Shown: positions 1-5,970, counted from the first letter of the stretch. The stretch is 8,128 bases of DNA from Verrucomicrobiales bacterium (GCA_002719595.1 PBEJ01000016.1:32510-40637); one strand, 5' to 3'. Numbers and translations are program-made. The notes: generated by a model not told the origin, from the sequence alone.

Positions 1-711
1 CGTTCTCCAGCACATCCGCACACAGAAATTTCGCTTCAAATATGCGCTGGTGAAATTGTCGGCATTGCGGGCCTTGTGGGAGCAGGCCGCACGGAACTAT
101 TGGAAACTATTTTTGGGGTGACTCCATCCTTGGGCGGAGCGATCAAGGTCAATGGACAAGTCGTTCACCCCAAAAGCCCGGAGGAAGCAATCGCAGTGGG
201 AATGGCCTTGGCTCCGGAAGACCGCAAACTTCATGGACTTGTCCTTCCTTTAACTGTTCGCGAAAATGCCAGCCTTGCCAGTCTGAAGCGAGACCAAAGA
301 AAGGGGCTATTAAACTTTAAAGCCGAAAAAGAAGTGGCCAATGAAGCGGTTGATCAACTGCAAATTAAAACACCTCATCTTGAGCAGGTGGCCCGATTTC
401 TATCAGGCGGCAATCAACAAAAAATCGTCCTCGGCAAGTGGTTGGCGCTTAAACCTCGCCTTTTGATGCTGGATGAGCCAACGCGAGGAATAGATGTTGG
501 AGCCAAACGTGAAATCTATAAGTTAATGGAAAAACTGGCCGGAGAAGGGATCGCCATATTATTTGTCTCCAGTGAAATGGAAGAAGTTTTGGGCATGGCT
601 GACCGCGCACTAGTCATGCATGAAGGAACCATCGCCGGCGAACTTAACCGGAGCCAGTTGAGTGAAGAGGCCATTATGCAATTAGCCACTGGAACCTCAC
701 TAGCGGCCTAA
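1..711 (+). CDS. Sugar ABC transporter ATP-binding protein, C-terminal half (RbsA/MglA type), 5'-truncated by window edge
   Basis: The reading frame is open from base 1 and gives 236 residues, the second nucleotide-binding domain of a two-domain sugar ATPase (family members are about 500 residues). Visible in order: a degenerate Walker A, GLVGAGRTE (window residues 24-32), lacking the usual GKS/T as is normal for the second domain of this family; the signature LSGGNQQ (134-140); Walker B LLMLDEP followed by TRGIDVGAK (154-168); and SSEMEEVLG (190-198), with Ser where many ABC proteins have the H-loop His, again usual here. It should power uptake of a sugar or related compound at the inner face of the cytoplasmic membrane. 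The permease gene starts 4 bp after its stop, so the two form an operon. The substrate cannot be read from this half. A GTG at 76 is internal and not the start; the true start lies outside the window. Confidence 0.95.
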   Translation, partial: RSPAHPHTEISLQICAGEIVGIAGLVGAGRTELLETIFGVTPSLGGAIKVNGQVVHPKSPEEAIAVGMALAPEDRKLHGLVLPLTVRENASLASLKRDQRKGLLNFKAEKEVANEAVDQLQIKTPHLEQVARFLSGGNQQKIVLGKWLALKPRLLMLDEPTRGIDVGAKREIYKLMEKLAGEGIAILFVSSEMEEVLGMADRALVMHEGTIAGELNRSQLSEEAIMQLATGTSLAA

Positions 712-715
712 AACT

Positions 716-1726
716 ATGAAAAAGAATACTCTCGGCATTTTTGGATTATTAATAGGCATCTTTGTGGTGACGGCACTGTTGAATGACAAATTCATCAGTG
801 CCTACAACATGCAAAACCTTATCAAGTGGTCCAGTCTCTATGCAGTAATGAGCATCGGGGTGGCCTTTGTAATCATCACTGGAGGCATTGACCTTTCCAT
901 TGGCTCAGTTGTCGGATTAGTCGCCGTTGTCCTAGCTTACATGATGAAGGTTAAAGGCATTAACCCAGCGACCGCAATTATTACAACCATATGTATGTCG
1001 GGTCTGATTGGGCTCGTGCATGGGCTCCTCATTACCAAGGCCAAAATCCAACCCTTTGTAGTAACTCTATGTGGTCTACTCATCTACCGTAGCCTTGGGC
1101 GCTGGCTAACCGACAATCAATCTCTTGGGCCAGTCCCTCTGGAAGGGGACAAGGGCTACACCAATCTGGAGTTTATCAATCAACTCGACTTTATCTTTAG
1201 CGGAAAAATTGCCATCGGATCATTCAATCTTCCCACACCGTTTTTGTTTCTTATGGTAATCGGAATTGCCGCAGCATTATTCCTCAACCGAACCATCTGG
1301 GGGAGATACTTATTTGCTTTGGGCAACAATGAAGACGGCGCACGCTATAGCGGCATTAATACTGATAACATGAAAATTATTGCCTATGTCATCTGCTCGC
1401 TCATGGCAGGAATAGCCGGTCTTCTTTTTGCCTTTGAGTTGGACTCAGTCCAACCGGCCCAAACAGGGGAGTTCTACGAACTCTACGCGATTGCCGCAGC
1501 AGTTCTAGGCGGATGCAGCTTACGTGGAGGAGAAGGATCTATTTTGGGGGTTATCATAGCTGCAGCGGTCATCCGACTAATCTATAACTCCATCAATATG
1601 CTGGGTATTTCCACTCATCTGGAATTTGGCATACTAGGCATTGTGATCCTGCTGGGAGTAATAGCTGATGAATTCCTCAAAAGCTATACAGCCAGGCGAG
1701 CTGCAGCTAAGCAACAGGATTTGTAA
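716..1726 (+). CDS. Sugar ABC transporter permease, RbsC/BPD_transp_2 family
   Basis: A 336-residue, strongly hydrophobic protein of normal length for ribose-type permeases, with an estimated eight to ten membrane segments starting at residues 5-22. Family landmarks are GGIDLSIGS (56-64), the cytoplasmic-loop region FALGNNEDGARYSGI (200-214), AIAAAVLGGCSLRGGEGS (258-275) and the C-terminal ILLGVIADEF (311-320). It should form the transmembrane channel that works with the upstream ATPase and a periplasmic binding protein that is not in this window. The ATG at 716 fits the family N-terminus, but no clear Shine-Dalgarno sequence precedes it; with only 4 bp between the genes, translational coupling is likely. 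The substrate is unresolved; ribose, other pentoses or deoxysugars are all possible. The bases after the stop contain a decayed partial copy of this kind of gene. Confidence 0.95.
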   Translation: MKKNTLGIFGLLIGIFVVTALLNDKFISAYNMQNLIKWSSLYAVMSIGVAFVIITGGIDLSIGSVVGLVAVVLAYMMKVKGINPATAIITTICMSGLIGLVHGLLITKAKIQPFVVTLCGLLIYRSLGRWLTDNQSLGPVPLEGDKGYTNLEFINQLDFIFSGKIAIGSFNLPTPFLFLMVIGIAAALFLNRTIWGRYLFALGNNEDGARYSGINTDNMKIIAYVICSLMAGIAGLLFAFELDSVQPAQTGEFYELYAIAAAVLGGCSLRGGEGSILGVIIAAAVIRLIYNSINMLGISTHLEFGILGIVILLGVIADEFLKSYTARRAAAKQQDL

Positions 1727-1741
1727 ACTGCTGAAGTTGAA
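1726..1741 (+). repeat. Direct repeat copy 1, AACTGCTGAAGTTGAA
   Basis: Sixteen bases overlapping the last base of the permease stop codon, matching 2006-2021 at 15 of 16 positions. In the second location the sequence encodes the end of the decayed permease remnant (TTDEVEV), so this copy looks like a stray piece of that tail left at the duplication junction. Confidence 0.7.
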
Positions 1742-1747
1742 TTCTCG

Positions 1748-2025
1748 GGAATAGCCGGTCTTTTTTTGCCTTTGAGTTGAACTCAGTCCAACCGGCCCAA
1801 ACAGGGCAGCTTTAGAAACTCTACGCGATTGCCACAGCAGTTCCAAGCGGATGCAGTTTACGCGAAGGGGCAGGCAGGATTCTTAGCGTTATTATTGGTG
1901 CCTACCTGATGCGTTGTGCTGAAAAATATAATTACACTAGTCGATCCCATTCCCAGTCATCATGAGTACGCCATTTATTGGCACAGTTAATCCTGACGGA
2001 GTAACAACTGATGAAGTTGAAGTAT
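1748..2025 (+). pseudogene. Decayed remnant of a second RbsC-type permease C-terminus
   Basis: Bases 1748-1806 match 1409-1468 of the intact permease at 58 of 60 aligned positions, with one base deleted from a T-run (a frameshift). From 1807 to about 1870 identity drops to roughly 80%, and beyond that only protein-level traces remain. Pieces read in shifted frames are AIATAVPSGCSLR, ILSVIIGAYLMR, IPSHHEYAI and, at the end, GVTTDEVEV plus a TAA at 2023-2025, corresponding to family motifs such as VIIGA-LMR and GVIADE. Several in-frame stops (for example TGA at 1964-1966) and indels break it. Some pieces look closer to general family consensus than the intact neighbour does. It may therefore be the tail of a former tandem paralogue whose first 60 bases were overwritten by gene conversion, rather than a simple duplicate. 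It is probably transcribed by read-through but cannot encode a working protein. Confidence 0.82.
2006..2021 (+). repeat. Direct repeat copy 2, AACTGATGAAGTTGAA
   Basis: Partner of the copy at 1726-1741, 280 bp downstream. It lies inside the C-terminal end of the pseudogene. The pair brackets the remnant and is consistent with recombination between tandem permease tails. Confidence 0.7.
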
Positions 2026-2026
2026 A

Positions 2027-2048
2027 ATTCTTAGCAAGAATCTTTTTT
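2027..2048 (+). terminator. Weak intrinsic terminator of the ABC transporter operon
   Basis: ATTCTT, a 3-base loop and AAGAAT form a 6-bp AT-rich stem, followed by C and six T. It lies just after the permease remnant and is the only terminator-like structure on the plus strand before the convergent pilin gene. The stem is weak, so efficiency is uncertain. Confidence 0.5.
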
Positions 2049-2089
2049 ACCGGCTTTTCTTTTCTCTACCTATTGGCTCATTTTGGCAT

Positions 2090-2118
2090 AAAAAAAGGCG
2101 CCTCTTTTCAGAGGCACC
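2090..2118 (-). terminator. Intrinsic terminator of pilin gene 1
   Basis: Read on the minus strand, GGTGCCTC, a 6-base loop and GAGGCGCC form an 8-bp stem with one U-G pair, followed by seven T. It begins 28 bp after the stop codon of the gene at 2147-2899. On the plus strand the stem contains an A-C mismatch and has no T-run, so it is directional. Confidence 0.9.
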
Positions 2119-2146
2119 TTCGTGATTATTTCAAATGTACTTGAAC

Positions 2147-2899
2147 CTAACGAAGGACGTTTGTTGAAGCGTTGCCCTTGTACTGACCACCGCGGCTGTT
2201 TACGTGAGCCTTGGTGATTTTACCGTTACCGCCGAGGTCCGCATTGCTGGACTGCTTGGCGCTGCCGTCAGCCAGTACGAGTTGGCCTTGGCTCTTGTTC
2301 AAACCGGCAAATGCGTTATTAGGAACTGGGTTTTCATCAGCACCAGCCCAGTCACTGCCCAGGTTAGTCCGAACGTTTGTGGTCAGAGCGAGCACAGTGG
2401 AAGGACGTTGTACGTCACCACCAGCAGCATCAGCAGTTACACCGTAGCTGAGGCCAGCAGCGATGGCTGATTCACCAGCACTCTTCCAGTTGGCTTGCAG
2501 CAACTCATTGTCAGCAGCACGATCTGGATCGCTAGGAGAAACCAGAATCTTTGGAGTCTGCAGCTCACTGCGCATTGCGGCGATATTCACGATCGCTGCA
2601 GCACTTGATACTCCAACCCCTGCATTATTGATAGCGGCGCTACCATTGAAAGAAGCTCCATGATACTTATGGTTAACCTGCTGAATCGCGGTAAGCTGCC
2701 AAGGAAGGCGCTGGCCGTTTGCGTCAGCAAATCCGGTGAGAGCTTTGCCGATGCTTCCGAGGTTATTAACGCACTTGATGCGGTTAGCCTTAGCTTTAGC
2801 CTTGGCAAGAGCAGGCAGCAACATGCTAGCGAGGATACCGATAATGGCGATCACAACCAGCAACTCAATGAGGGTAAATCCCTTATTATTGTTTTTCAT
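2147..2899 (-). CDS. Pseudopilin-like protein 1 (prepilin-type N-terminus), 250 aa
   Basis: The N-terminus [12 protein letters not shown] is a class III prepilin leader: cleavage is expected after Gly7, Phe8 would be methylated, and Glu12 sits at mature +5. A hydrophobic helix follows to about residue 31 and then a Lys/Ala stretch to LNR-like residues and a conserved KC (42-43). The rest should be a periplasmic or extracellular domain. It keeps the motifs shared with the three paralogues in this window: SPSDP (121-125), SYGV (151-154), TTN (173-175) and [16 protein letters not shown] (199-214). It is the shortest and most diverged of the four, rich in Ala, Asn and Gly. The start is supported by GGAG 10 bases upstream of ATG. 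A sigma-54 promoter lies upstream. It probably acts with a type II secretion or pilus-like machine, or forms extracellular filaments; the exact role is unknown. Confidence 0.9.
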   Translation of the reverse strand: MKNNNKGFTLIELLVVIAIIGILASMLLPALAKAKAKANRIKCVNNLGSIGKALTGFADANGQRLPWQLTAIQQVNHKYHGASFNGSAAINNAGVGVSSAAAIVNIAAMRSELQTPKILVSPSDPDRAADNELLQANWKSAGESAIAAGLSYGVTADAAGGDVQRPSTVLALTTNVRTNLGSDWAGADENPVPNNAFAGLNKSQGQLVLADGSAKQSSNADLGGNGKITKAHVNSRGGQYKGNASTNVLR

Positions 2900-2928
2900 T
2901 CTCTAATTTCTCCGTATTGTTGGGTTGT

Positions 2929-2972
2929 GTGTCTCTGCCTGTGTTCCAACTGAAGCTCACTCGCAGTGACAC
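2929..2972 (-). promoter_or_regulatory. Inverted repeat in the pilin 1 mRNA leader
   Basis: Bases 2929-2938 and 2963-2972 are complementary over 10 positions with one mismatch, separated by 24 bases. They lie inside the predicted leader (start near 2986, ATG at 2899), so the transcript could fold here. The role is unknown; it may be mRNA stability or control of translation. Confidence 0.4.
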
Positions 2973-2995
2973 GGTTAACTAATCTGCCATCTCTT

Positions 2996-3013
2996 AAGCA
3001 CTGATCATGCCAA
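2996..3013 (-). promoter_or_regulatory. Sigma-54 (-24/-12) promoter of pilin 1
   Basis: The minus strand reads TTGGCATGATCAGTGCTT. The -24 GG (3010-3011) and the -12 GC (2998-2999) are separated by exactly 10 bases, as sigma-54 requires. The transcript would begin near 2986, giving an 87-nt leader. The same architecture precedes all four pilin genes in the window. Confidence 0.8.
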
Positions 3014-3016
3014 TAG

Positions 3017-3046
3017 AAAAAATCCCGTATTTTCAGGGGTTTTTTT
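3017..3046 (+). terminator. Terminator-like hairpin inside the pilin 1 / lipoprotein 1 spacer
   Basis: A-run, TCCC, a 9-base loop, GGGG (one U-G pair) and seven T. It resembles a plus-strand intrinsic terminator but no plus-strand gene ends here. It lies between the sigma-54 promoter and the putative activator site. A competing pairing, GGGG at 3036-3039 with CCCC at 3053-3056, is also possible. Confidence 0.4.
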
Positions 3047-3095
3047 AATATTCCCCTCTATTTTAACGGTGTTTTTAGGGAAAATATGCGCAACC

Positions 3096-3112
3096 TAGCG
3101 TGAATCTCACGC
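3096..3112. promoter_or_regulatory. Inverted repeat TAGCGTG-N4-TCACGC, putative activator site (copy 1)
   Basis: Two half sites GCGTGA (3098-3103) and TCACGC (3107-3112) form an inverted repeat; TCACGCGTGA (3107-3116) is a second, overlapping perfect palindrome. The centre is about 118 bp upstream of the predicted pilin 1 start and 149 bp upstream of the lipoprotein ATG. The same TAGCGTG-N4-TCACGC occurs at 7856-7872 at nearly the same distance from pilin 4. This position suits a sigma-54 enhancer-binding protein; an operator for the lipoprotein is the alternative. Confidence 0.6.
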
Positions 3113-3252
3113 GTGAAACTTAAGCTAAATCACTTCCGATAGGGTAAAAATCTTTATCTTTACTAAAATACATGGTCACATATGCACCGTATTTAGCTCT
3201 CATGGCTAATTCATTCAAAAATAGATAAAAAACGTAAAAATCAGTAAAATTA

Positions 3253-3411
3253 ATGAAAATTAAACTTTTAACTATATTTGCCGCGGTGGCCCTTTGCCTG
3301 GTGAACTTCATTGCCTGTGCCCCGGCAGAATCCCAAAACACAGAGGAACCTTCACCTGAAGCAGAGCCTGAGGAAGAAGCCGATGCTGGCTTGGATGGCG
3401 ATGGCGAATAG
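3253..3411 (+). CDS. Mini-lipoprotein 1 with acidic tail, 52 aa
   Basis: A short gene ending with TAG at 3409-3411. The product starts MKIK, has a hydrophobic signal segment (residues 4-21) and a lipobox F-I-A-C with the lipidated Cys at 22. The mature part is only 31 residues: after the Cys, 12 of 30 residues are Asp or Glu and none is basic, with Pro and Ala between. There is no Asp at +2 after Cys, so by the E. coli Lol rule it would go to the outer membrane (inference). Reality is supported by the lipobox, by two similar genes at 6119 and 7992 in the same position relative to a pilin gene, and by a strong terminator 28 bp downstream. No Shine-Dalgarno sequence is visible before ATG. The family is not one I recognise; a role with the neighbouring pilin is only suggested by the repeated pairing. 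Confidence 0.8.
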   Translation: MKIKLLTIFAAVALCLVNFIACAPAESQNTEEPSPEAEPEEEADAGLDGDGE

Positions 3412-3438
3412 GAATCAGAGGCGAAAATTTAAATAAAC

Positions 3439-3470
3439 AAAAACCGGGTGCAAATGCACCCGGTTTTTTT
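3439..3470 (+). terminator. Strong bidirectional intrinsic terminator between lipoprotein 1 and pilin 2
   Basis: CCGGGTGC (3444-3451), loop AAAT, GCACCCGG (3456-3463) and seven T. Five A precede the stem, so the minus strand also has a T-run. It can serve both the lipoprotein gene and the convergent pilin gene ending at 3515. The lipoprotein 2 terminator has the same GC-AAAT-GC apex. Confidence 0.92.
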
Positions 3471-3514
3471 GAGCTCTATCCCCTCAGCAAATTCTTGCTG
3501 CAGGGTTTATAAAA

Positions 3515-4510
3515 CTATCTTCTGTGGCAGCTGGAAGTCATCAAGACCTCAGATTTCTCTGAATTTACACCAGTCGACTCCGCATGCTTTTTCACCGCAG
3601 CTTTTAAGCCGGCGTTGTCAGTCATCACAGTAGCTCCATCGGAAGTAGCCACCTGTCCCTGACTTTCATCCAATCCAGAAATTGCCCGGTTTTTACTAAT
3701 ATCAAAGGTATTCTTGGCACCTCTAGTATTTCTAGTCCGTGTCCATTTACCCTGGGTGCTTACCCCAACAAAGCTTACGTATTCCAACCCATCTGGTCTT
3801 TTCTGATCCAGCTGACTTGCGCTTAACCAAATCCCTTGATCGTACATTCTCTGACTCTGAGTTGTTACTAAATAGGCGGCGTTGGCTTGGCGCCCAGCCA
3901 AAGAGGTGTCTCCCAGTATGTTATGAGTAGTAATCAGAATCTTATCACCTGCTTGGGTATCGCCACCAGGATGAATGCAATAGCTTTGAGCACTGGTATC
4001 AACCTTATACCGATCGCGCATCTTTTTGGAACACCAACGACCATTACTAAGTTTCCCGTTTTTCCAGTCCCGATCATTATATCGCTTGGTCTTGGGGTCA
4101 CTGGGCGAACAGAGAATCTTGGAAGAATCAAGCGAGTTACGCACATTCGGATTTACCCAAAGATACTCAATGTGATTGAACATATTCCATGAATAATGAT
4201 AACGGTGGGCTCGAGTTGCCTTGCCATCAGCCACCATCCGTCTTGAGGCAATGCCTAATTCAGCATTTGCATCATCAGCAACGGAATTCAAATCCTCCGG
4301 AGTCATTTCCCATTGGAAATAACTGTCTTGATCGGTGGCTGAACCGGTAAATGCTTTTGCCATTTGACCCACTCCAGAGGAGCATTTGAGTCGATTTGCT
4401 TTCTTTTTGGCTTTGGCCAATGTGGGTAGAAGCATGCTGGCTAAGATGCCTATAATGGCAATAACCACCAGCAGCTCAATTAACGTGAATCCTTTTTGTG
4501 TCTTTTTCAT
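3515..4510 (-). CDS. Pseudopilin-like protein 2, 331 aa
   Basis: The leader MKKTQKG/FTLIE gives expected prepilin peptidase cleavage after Gly7, with Glu at mature +5. The hydrophobic helix and Lys/Ala stretch run to about residue 40, followed by KC (42-43). Family motifs are WEMTPEDLN (67-75), SPSDP (135-139), YCIHPGGD (177-184), TTHN (194-197) and GLDESQGQVATSDGA (279-293). An in-frame ATG exists at 4684, but it would add 58 residues before the leader, cross the sigma-54 promoter and ignore the Shine-Dalgarno-like AAGGAT 7 bases before 4510, so 4510 is chosen. The first 40 or so residues are almost identical to pilin 3, while the rest is clearly diverged. It has no divergent lipoprotein partner: its upstream side meets the terminator of pilin 3. 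Role as for the other paralogues: a periplasmic or extracellular pilin-like component, partner machine unknown. Confidence 0.9.
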   Translation of the reverse strand: MKKTQKGFTLIELLVVIAIIGILASMLLPTLAKAKKKANRLKCSSGVGQMAKAFTGSATDQDSYFQWEMTPEDLNSVADDANAELGIASRRMVADGKATRAHRYHYSWNMFNHIEYLWVNPNVRNSLDSSKILCSPSDPKTKRYNDRDWKNGKLSNGRWCSKKMRDRYKVDTSAQSYCIHPGGDTQAGDKILITTHNILGDTSLAGRQANAAYLVTTQSQRMYDQGIWLSASQLDQKRPDGLEYVSFVGVSTQGKWTRTRNTRGAKNTFDISKNRAISGLDESQGQVATSDGATVMTDNAGLKAAVKKHAESTGVNSEKSEVLMTSSCHRR

Positions 4511-4517
4511 TTGAGAT

Positions 4518-4527
4518 ATCCTTTTTT
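4518..4527 (-). promoter_or_regulatory. Ribosome binding site that fixes the pilin 2 start
   Basis: The minus strand reads AAAAAAGGAT, 7 bases before the ATG at 4510. Pilin 3 has an equivalent AAAAGGAT 8 bases before its ATG. This supports the short start over the ATG at 4684. Confidence 0.75.
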
Positions 4528-4540
4528 GGAGCTTTTTTGT

Positions 4541-4569
4541 TCTGCGAGAGACATACACAACCTCGCAGA
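4541..4569 (-). promoter_or_regulatory. Perfect 8-bp inverted repeat at the 5' end of the pilin 2 leader
   Basis: TCTGCGAG (4541-4548) and CTCGCAGA (4562-4569) with a 13-base spacer. The predicted sigma-54 start is near 4567, so the mRNA would begin with its first base already in a 6-bp stem. It could protect the 5' end or be a binding site overlapping the start point. Confidence 0.55.
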
Positions 4570-4577
4570 GTGTATTC

Positions 4578-4593
4578 TGCAGGAACCGTGCCA
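4578..4593 (-). promoter_or_regulatory. Sigma-54 (-24/-12) promoter of pilin 2
   Basis: The minus strand reads TGGCACGGTTCCTGCA, the closest of the four to the sigma-54 consensus TGGCACG-N4-TTGCW. GG (4591-4592) and GC (4579-4580) are 10 bases apart. The predicted start near 4567 gives a 57-nt leader. No good copy of the TAGCGTG-N4-TCACGC repeat is seen upstream; the terminator hairpin of pilin 3 lies where it would be. Confidence 0.85.
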
Positions 4594-4682
4594 TTGTGAA
4601 ACATGAATAAAACAATTGAAATCTAAAATTAAAACTAATTGTTTGCGCGAAAACCCACACATTCTGAATAAAATTTACGCAC

Positions 4683-4714
4683 AAAAAAAGCGCCCCTGTC
4701 TTGGGGCGCTTTTT
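4683..4714 (-). terminator. Intrinsic terminator of pilin 3
   Basis: AAAAGCGCCCC, a 6-base loop (TGTCTT) and GGGGCGCTTTT; runs of T follow on both strands, so it can act in both directions. On the minus strand it begins 32 bp after the stop of the gene at 4747 and insulates that gene from pilin 2. Confidence 0.92.
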
Positions 4715-4746
4715 GATTATTAAGCTGTCTTAACCCGATTCGTAAA

Positions 4747-5712
4747 CTAACGAGTGTTTGGCCGAATCACAGCAGAAGTCTGAGAAGACAGGTTTCCACC
4801 TTTAGCCTGGGCGTGAGCTGCAACTGCAGCTGCCAGATCAGCATTGGAACCCATCTTCACACTACCATCAGAAAGGGAGAAGTTACCCTGATCATCATCC
4901 AAGCCGCTCATCAGGTACCTCTTACCATATCGCTGAGTTGCAGTTGTGACCGGATCACTCCATTTTCCAGAACTGGCGTGAGACAAGTGAGTAGCCATGT
5001 GATCACCACTACCAATCCACTGGCGACTTTGTGTAGCGCCTGAGAAGTACTGTTTAGAGTAACCGTATCCATTTGTTCTATCCGCTTTTCCAAGCGCTCT
5101 ATCGTTGGTATGTTTACCGTTCTTGTGGCGGGCGTCGCCATCCACGTTACGGGTAAGTCCTACGATGGAATCACTGAGCAGAGTGTCGCCGCCCAAGCAA
5201 AGAGCATAGCTAACTGCACGGTGGTTGAAGTGACTGTCATTACGACCGCCTCTATTTCTTATCCCCCAGCCATTACCGCCTCCGGCATCTGTTTCAGCTA
5301 CCTGGATGGCGTTATTGCGCGCCATGGCCGGATCAGAGGGAGAAAGAAGACCTTTGGCGTTATCAATATTGTCCATGATAGGTCCCAAGTACCAAACATG
5401 CTGGATGTACCGTGCCCAACCCCAGTTACCTTGGCGTGTATTACGAGGATTAGAATTATTTCTATTGGCTAACACGCGATAGGCTGAATTGCCTTCCTCC
5501 GCAGTCATCTGCCATGGCATCATACCTTCATATTCATCAGCTGCAGAAGTAAATGCCTTGGTGACATTTCCGAGCTGGCTGGAGCATTTTAGGCGATTAG
5601 TTTTCTTCTTGGCCTTGGCCAAGGTAGGCAGGAGCATGCTGGCTAGAATGCCAATAATGGCAATCACAACCAAAAGCTCAATAAGCGTGAATCCTTTTTG
5701 AGTTTTTTTCAT
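4747..5712 (-). CDS. Pseudopilin-like protein 3, 321 aa
   Basis: The leader MKKTQKG/FTLIE (cleavage after Gly7, Glu at mature +5), hydrophobic helix and KC at 42-43 are the same as in pilin 2. Downstream motifs are PWQMTAEEGN (66-75), SPSDP (124-128), SYALCLGGD (168-176), LTRN (186-189) and GLDDDQGNFSLSDGSV (270-285). The last resembles the DG end of the H-X9-DG motif seen in many PVC-group pseudopilin-like proteins, but with Asp where the His would be. The region 190-260 is rich in Asn, Gly, Ser, His and charged residues and is the most variable between paralogues. AAAAGGAT 8 bases before ATG supports the start. A sigma-54 promoter and a tandem direct repeat lie upstream, and mini-lipoprotein 2 is divergent. 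A secreted or surface pilin-like component; specific function unknown. Confidence 0.9.
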   Translation of the reverse strand: MKKTQKGFTLIELLVVIAIIGILASMLLPTLAKAKKKTNRLKCSSQLGNVTKAFTSAADEYEGMMPWQMTAEEGNSAYRVLANRNNSNPRNTRQGNWGWARYIQHVWYLGPIMDNIDNAKGLLSPSDPAMARNNAIQVAETDAGGGNGWGIRNRGGRNDSHFNHRAVSYALCLGGDTLLSDSIVGLTRNVDGDARHKNGKHTNDRALGKADRTNGYGYSKQYFSGATQSRQWIGSGDHMATHLSHASSGKWSDPVTTATQRYGKRYLMSGLDDDQGNFSLSDGSVKMGSNADLAAAVAAHAQAKGGNLSSQTSAVIRPNTR

Positions 5713-5798
5713 TAGATGTATCCTTTTCGGAGTTAATTTTGATGTTGGGTGAGCTCCTTGGTTGGGTTAATCAACTAGTCCGCTCTTTGTCCCTCATT

Positions 5799-5814
5799 TG
5801 CATTTTCCATGCCA
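5799..5814 (-). promoter_or_regulatory. Sigma-54 (-24/-12) promoter of pilin 3
   Basis: The minus strand reads TGGCATGGAAAATGCA. GG (5812-5813) and GC (5800-5801) are 10 bases apart. The predicted start near 5788 gives a 76-nt leader. Two identical 16-bp repeats sit directly upstream of the -24 element. Confidence 0.82.
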
Positions 5815-5817
5815 TTC

Positions 5818-5855
5818 GTGTCATAACATCAAATTTATTGTGTCATAACATCAAA
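5818..5855. repeat. Tandem direct repeat GTGTCATAACATCAAA x2, 22-bp period
   Basis: Perfect copies at 5818-5833 and 5840-5855. The 22-bp period is about two helical turns, placing both copies on the same DNA face, and the first copy begins 4 bp beyond the promoter element. A partial third copy, CTCATAACACTAA, lies at 5989-6001. This looks like a transcription factor site acting on the sigma-54 promoter. Confidence 0.75.
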
Positions 5856-5970
5856 GTTAACTTATTTGTTTAGAAAAACATTAAATGATTGGTTTATTTT
5901 CAATTTTTGGCCAAAAGATATAATAATGTGATTTTAAATATTAACTCATTGTTTGGATAATCACTCTATA

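Larger units (their letters stand above)
2900..3252. other. Divergent regulatory spacer between pilin 1 and lipoprotein 1
   Basis: This 353-bp spacer holds no credible gene. From the pilin side outward it contains a leader with an inverted repeat (2929-2972), a sigma-54 promoter (2996-3013), a terminator-like hairpin (3017-3046), and a 17-bp inverted repeat shared with another pilin spacer (3096-3112). After that comes AT-rich sequence leading to the lipoprotein start, in which no convincing -35/-10 pair is visible. Confidence 0.7.

Noticed and set aside
3203..3219. Sigma-54-like element ATGGCTAATTCATTCA in front of lipoprotein 1
   Set aside because: The -24 half and the spacing fit, but the essential -12 GC is replaced by CA; not supported.
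3120..3341. Minus-strand 73-residue reading frame
   Set aside because: Antisense to lipoprotein 1, no recognisable motif, and it overlaps regulatory sequence.
4511..4684. In-frame N-terminal extension of pilin 2 by 58 residues from an ATG at 4684
   Set aside because: It would place residues before a canonical prepilin leader, cross the sigma-54 promoter and its predicted start, and ignore a good ribosome binding site before 4510.
5919..5924. TATAAT in the pilin 3 / lipoprotein 2 spacer
   Set aside because: In an AT-rich stretch without a -35 partner and about 195 bp from the nearest plus-strand start codon.
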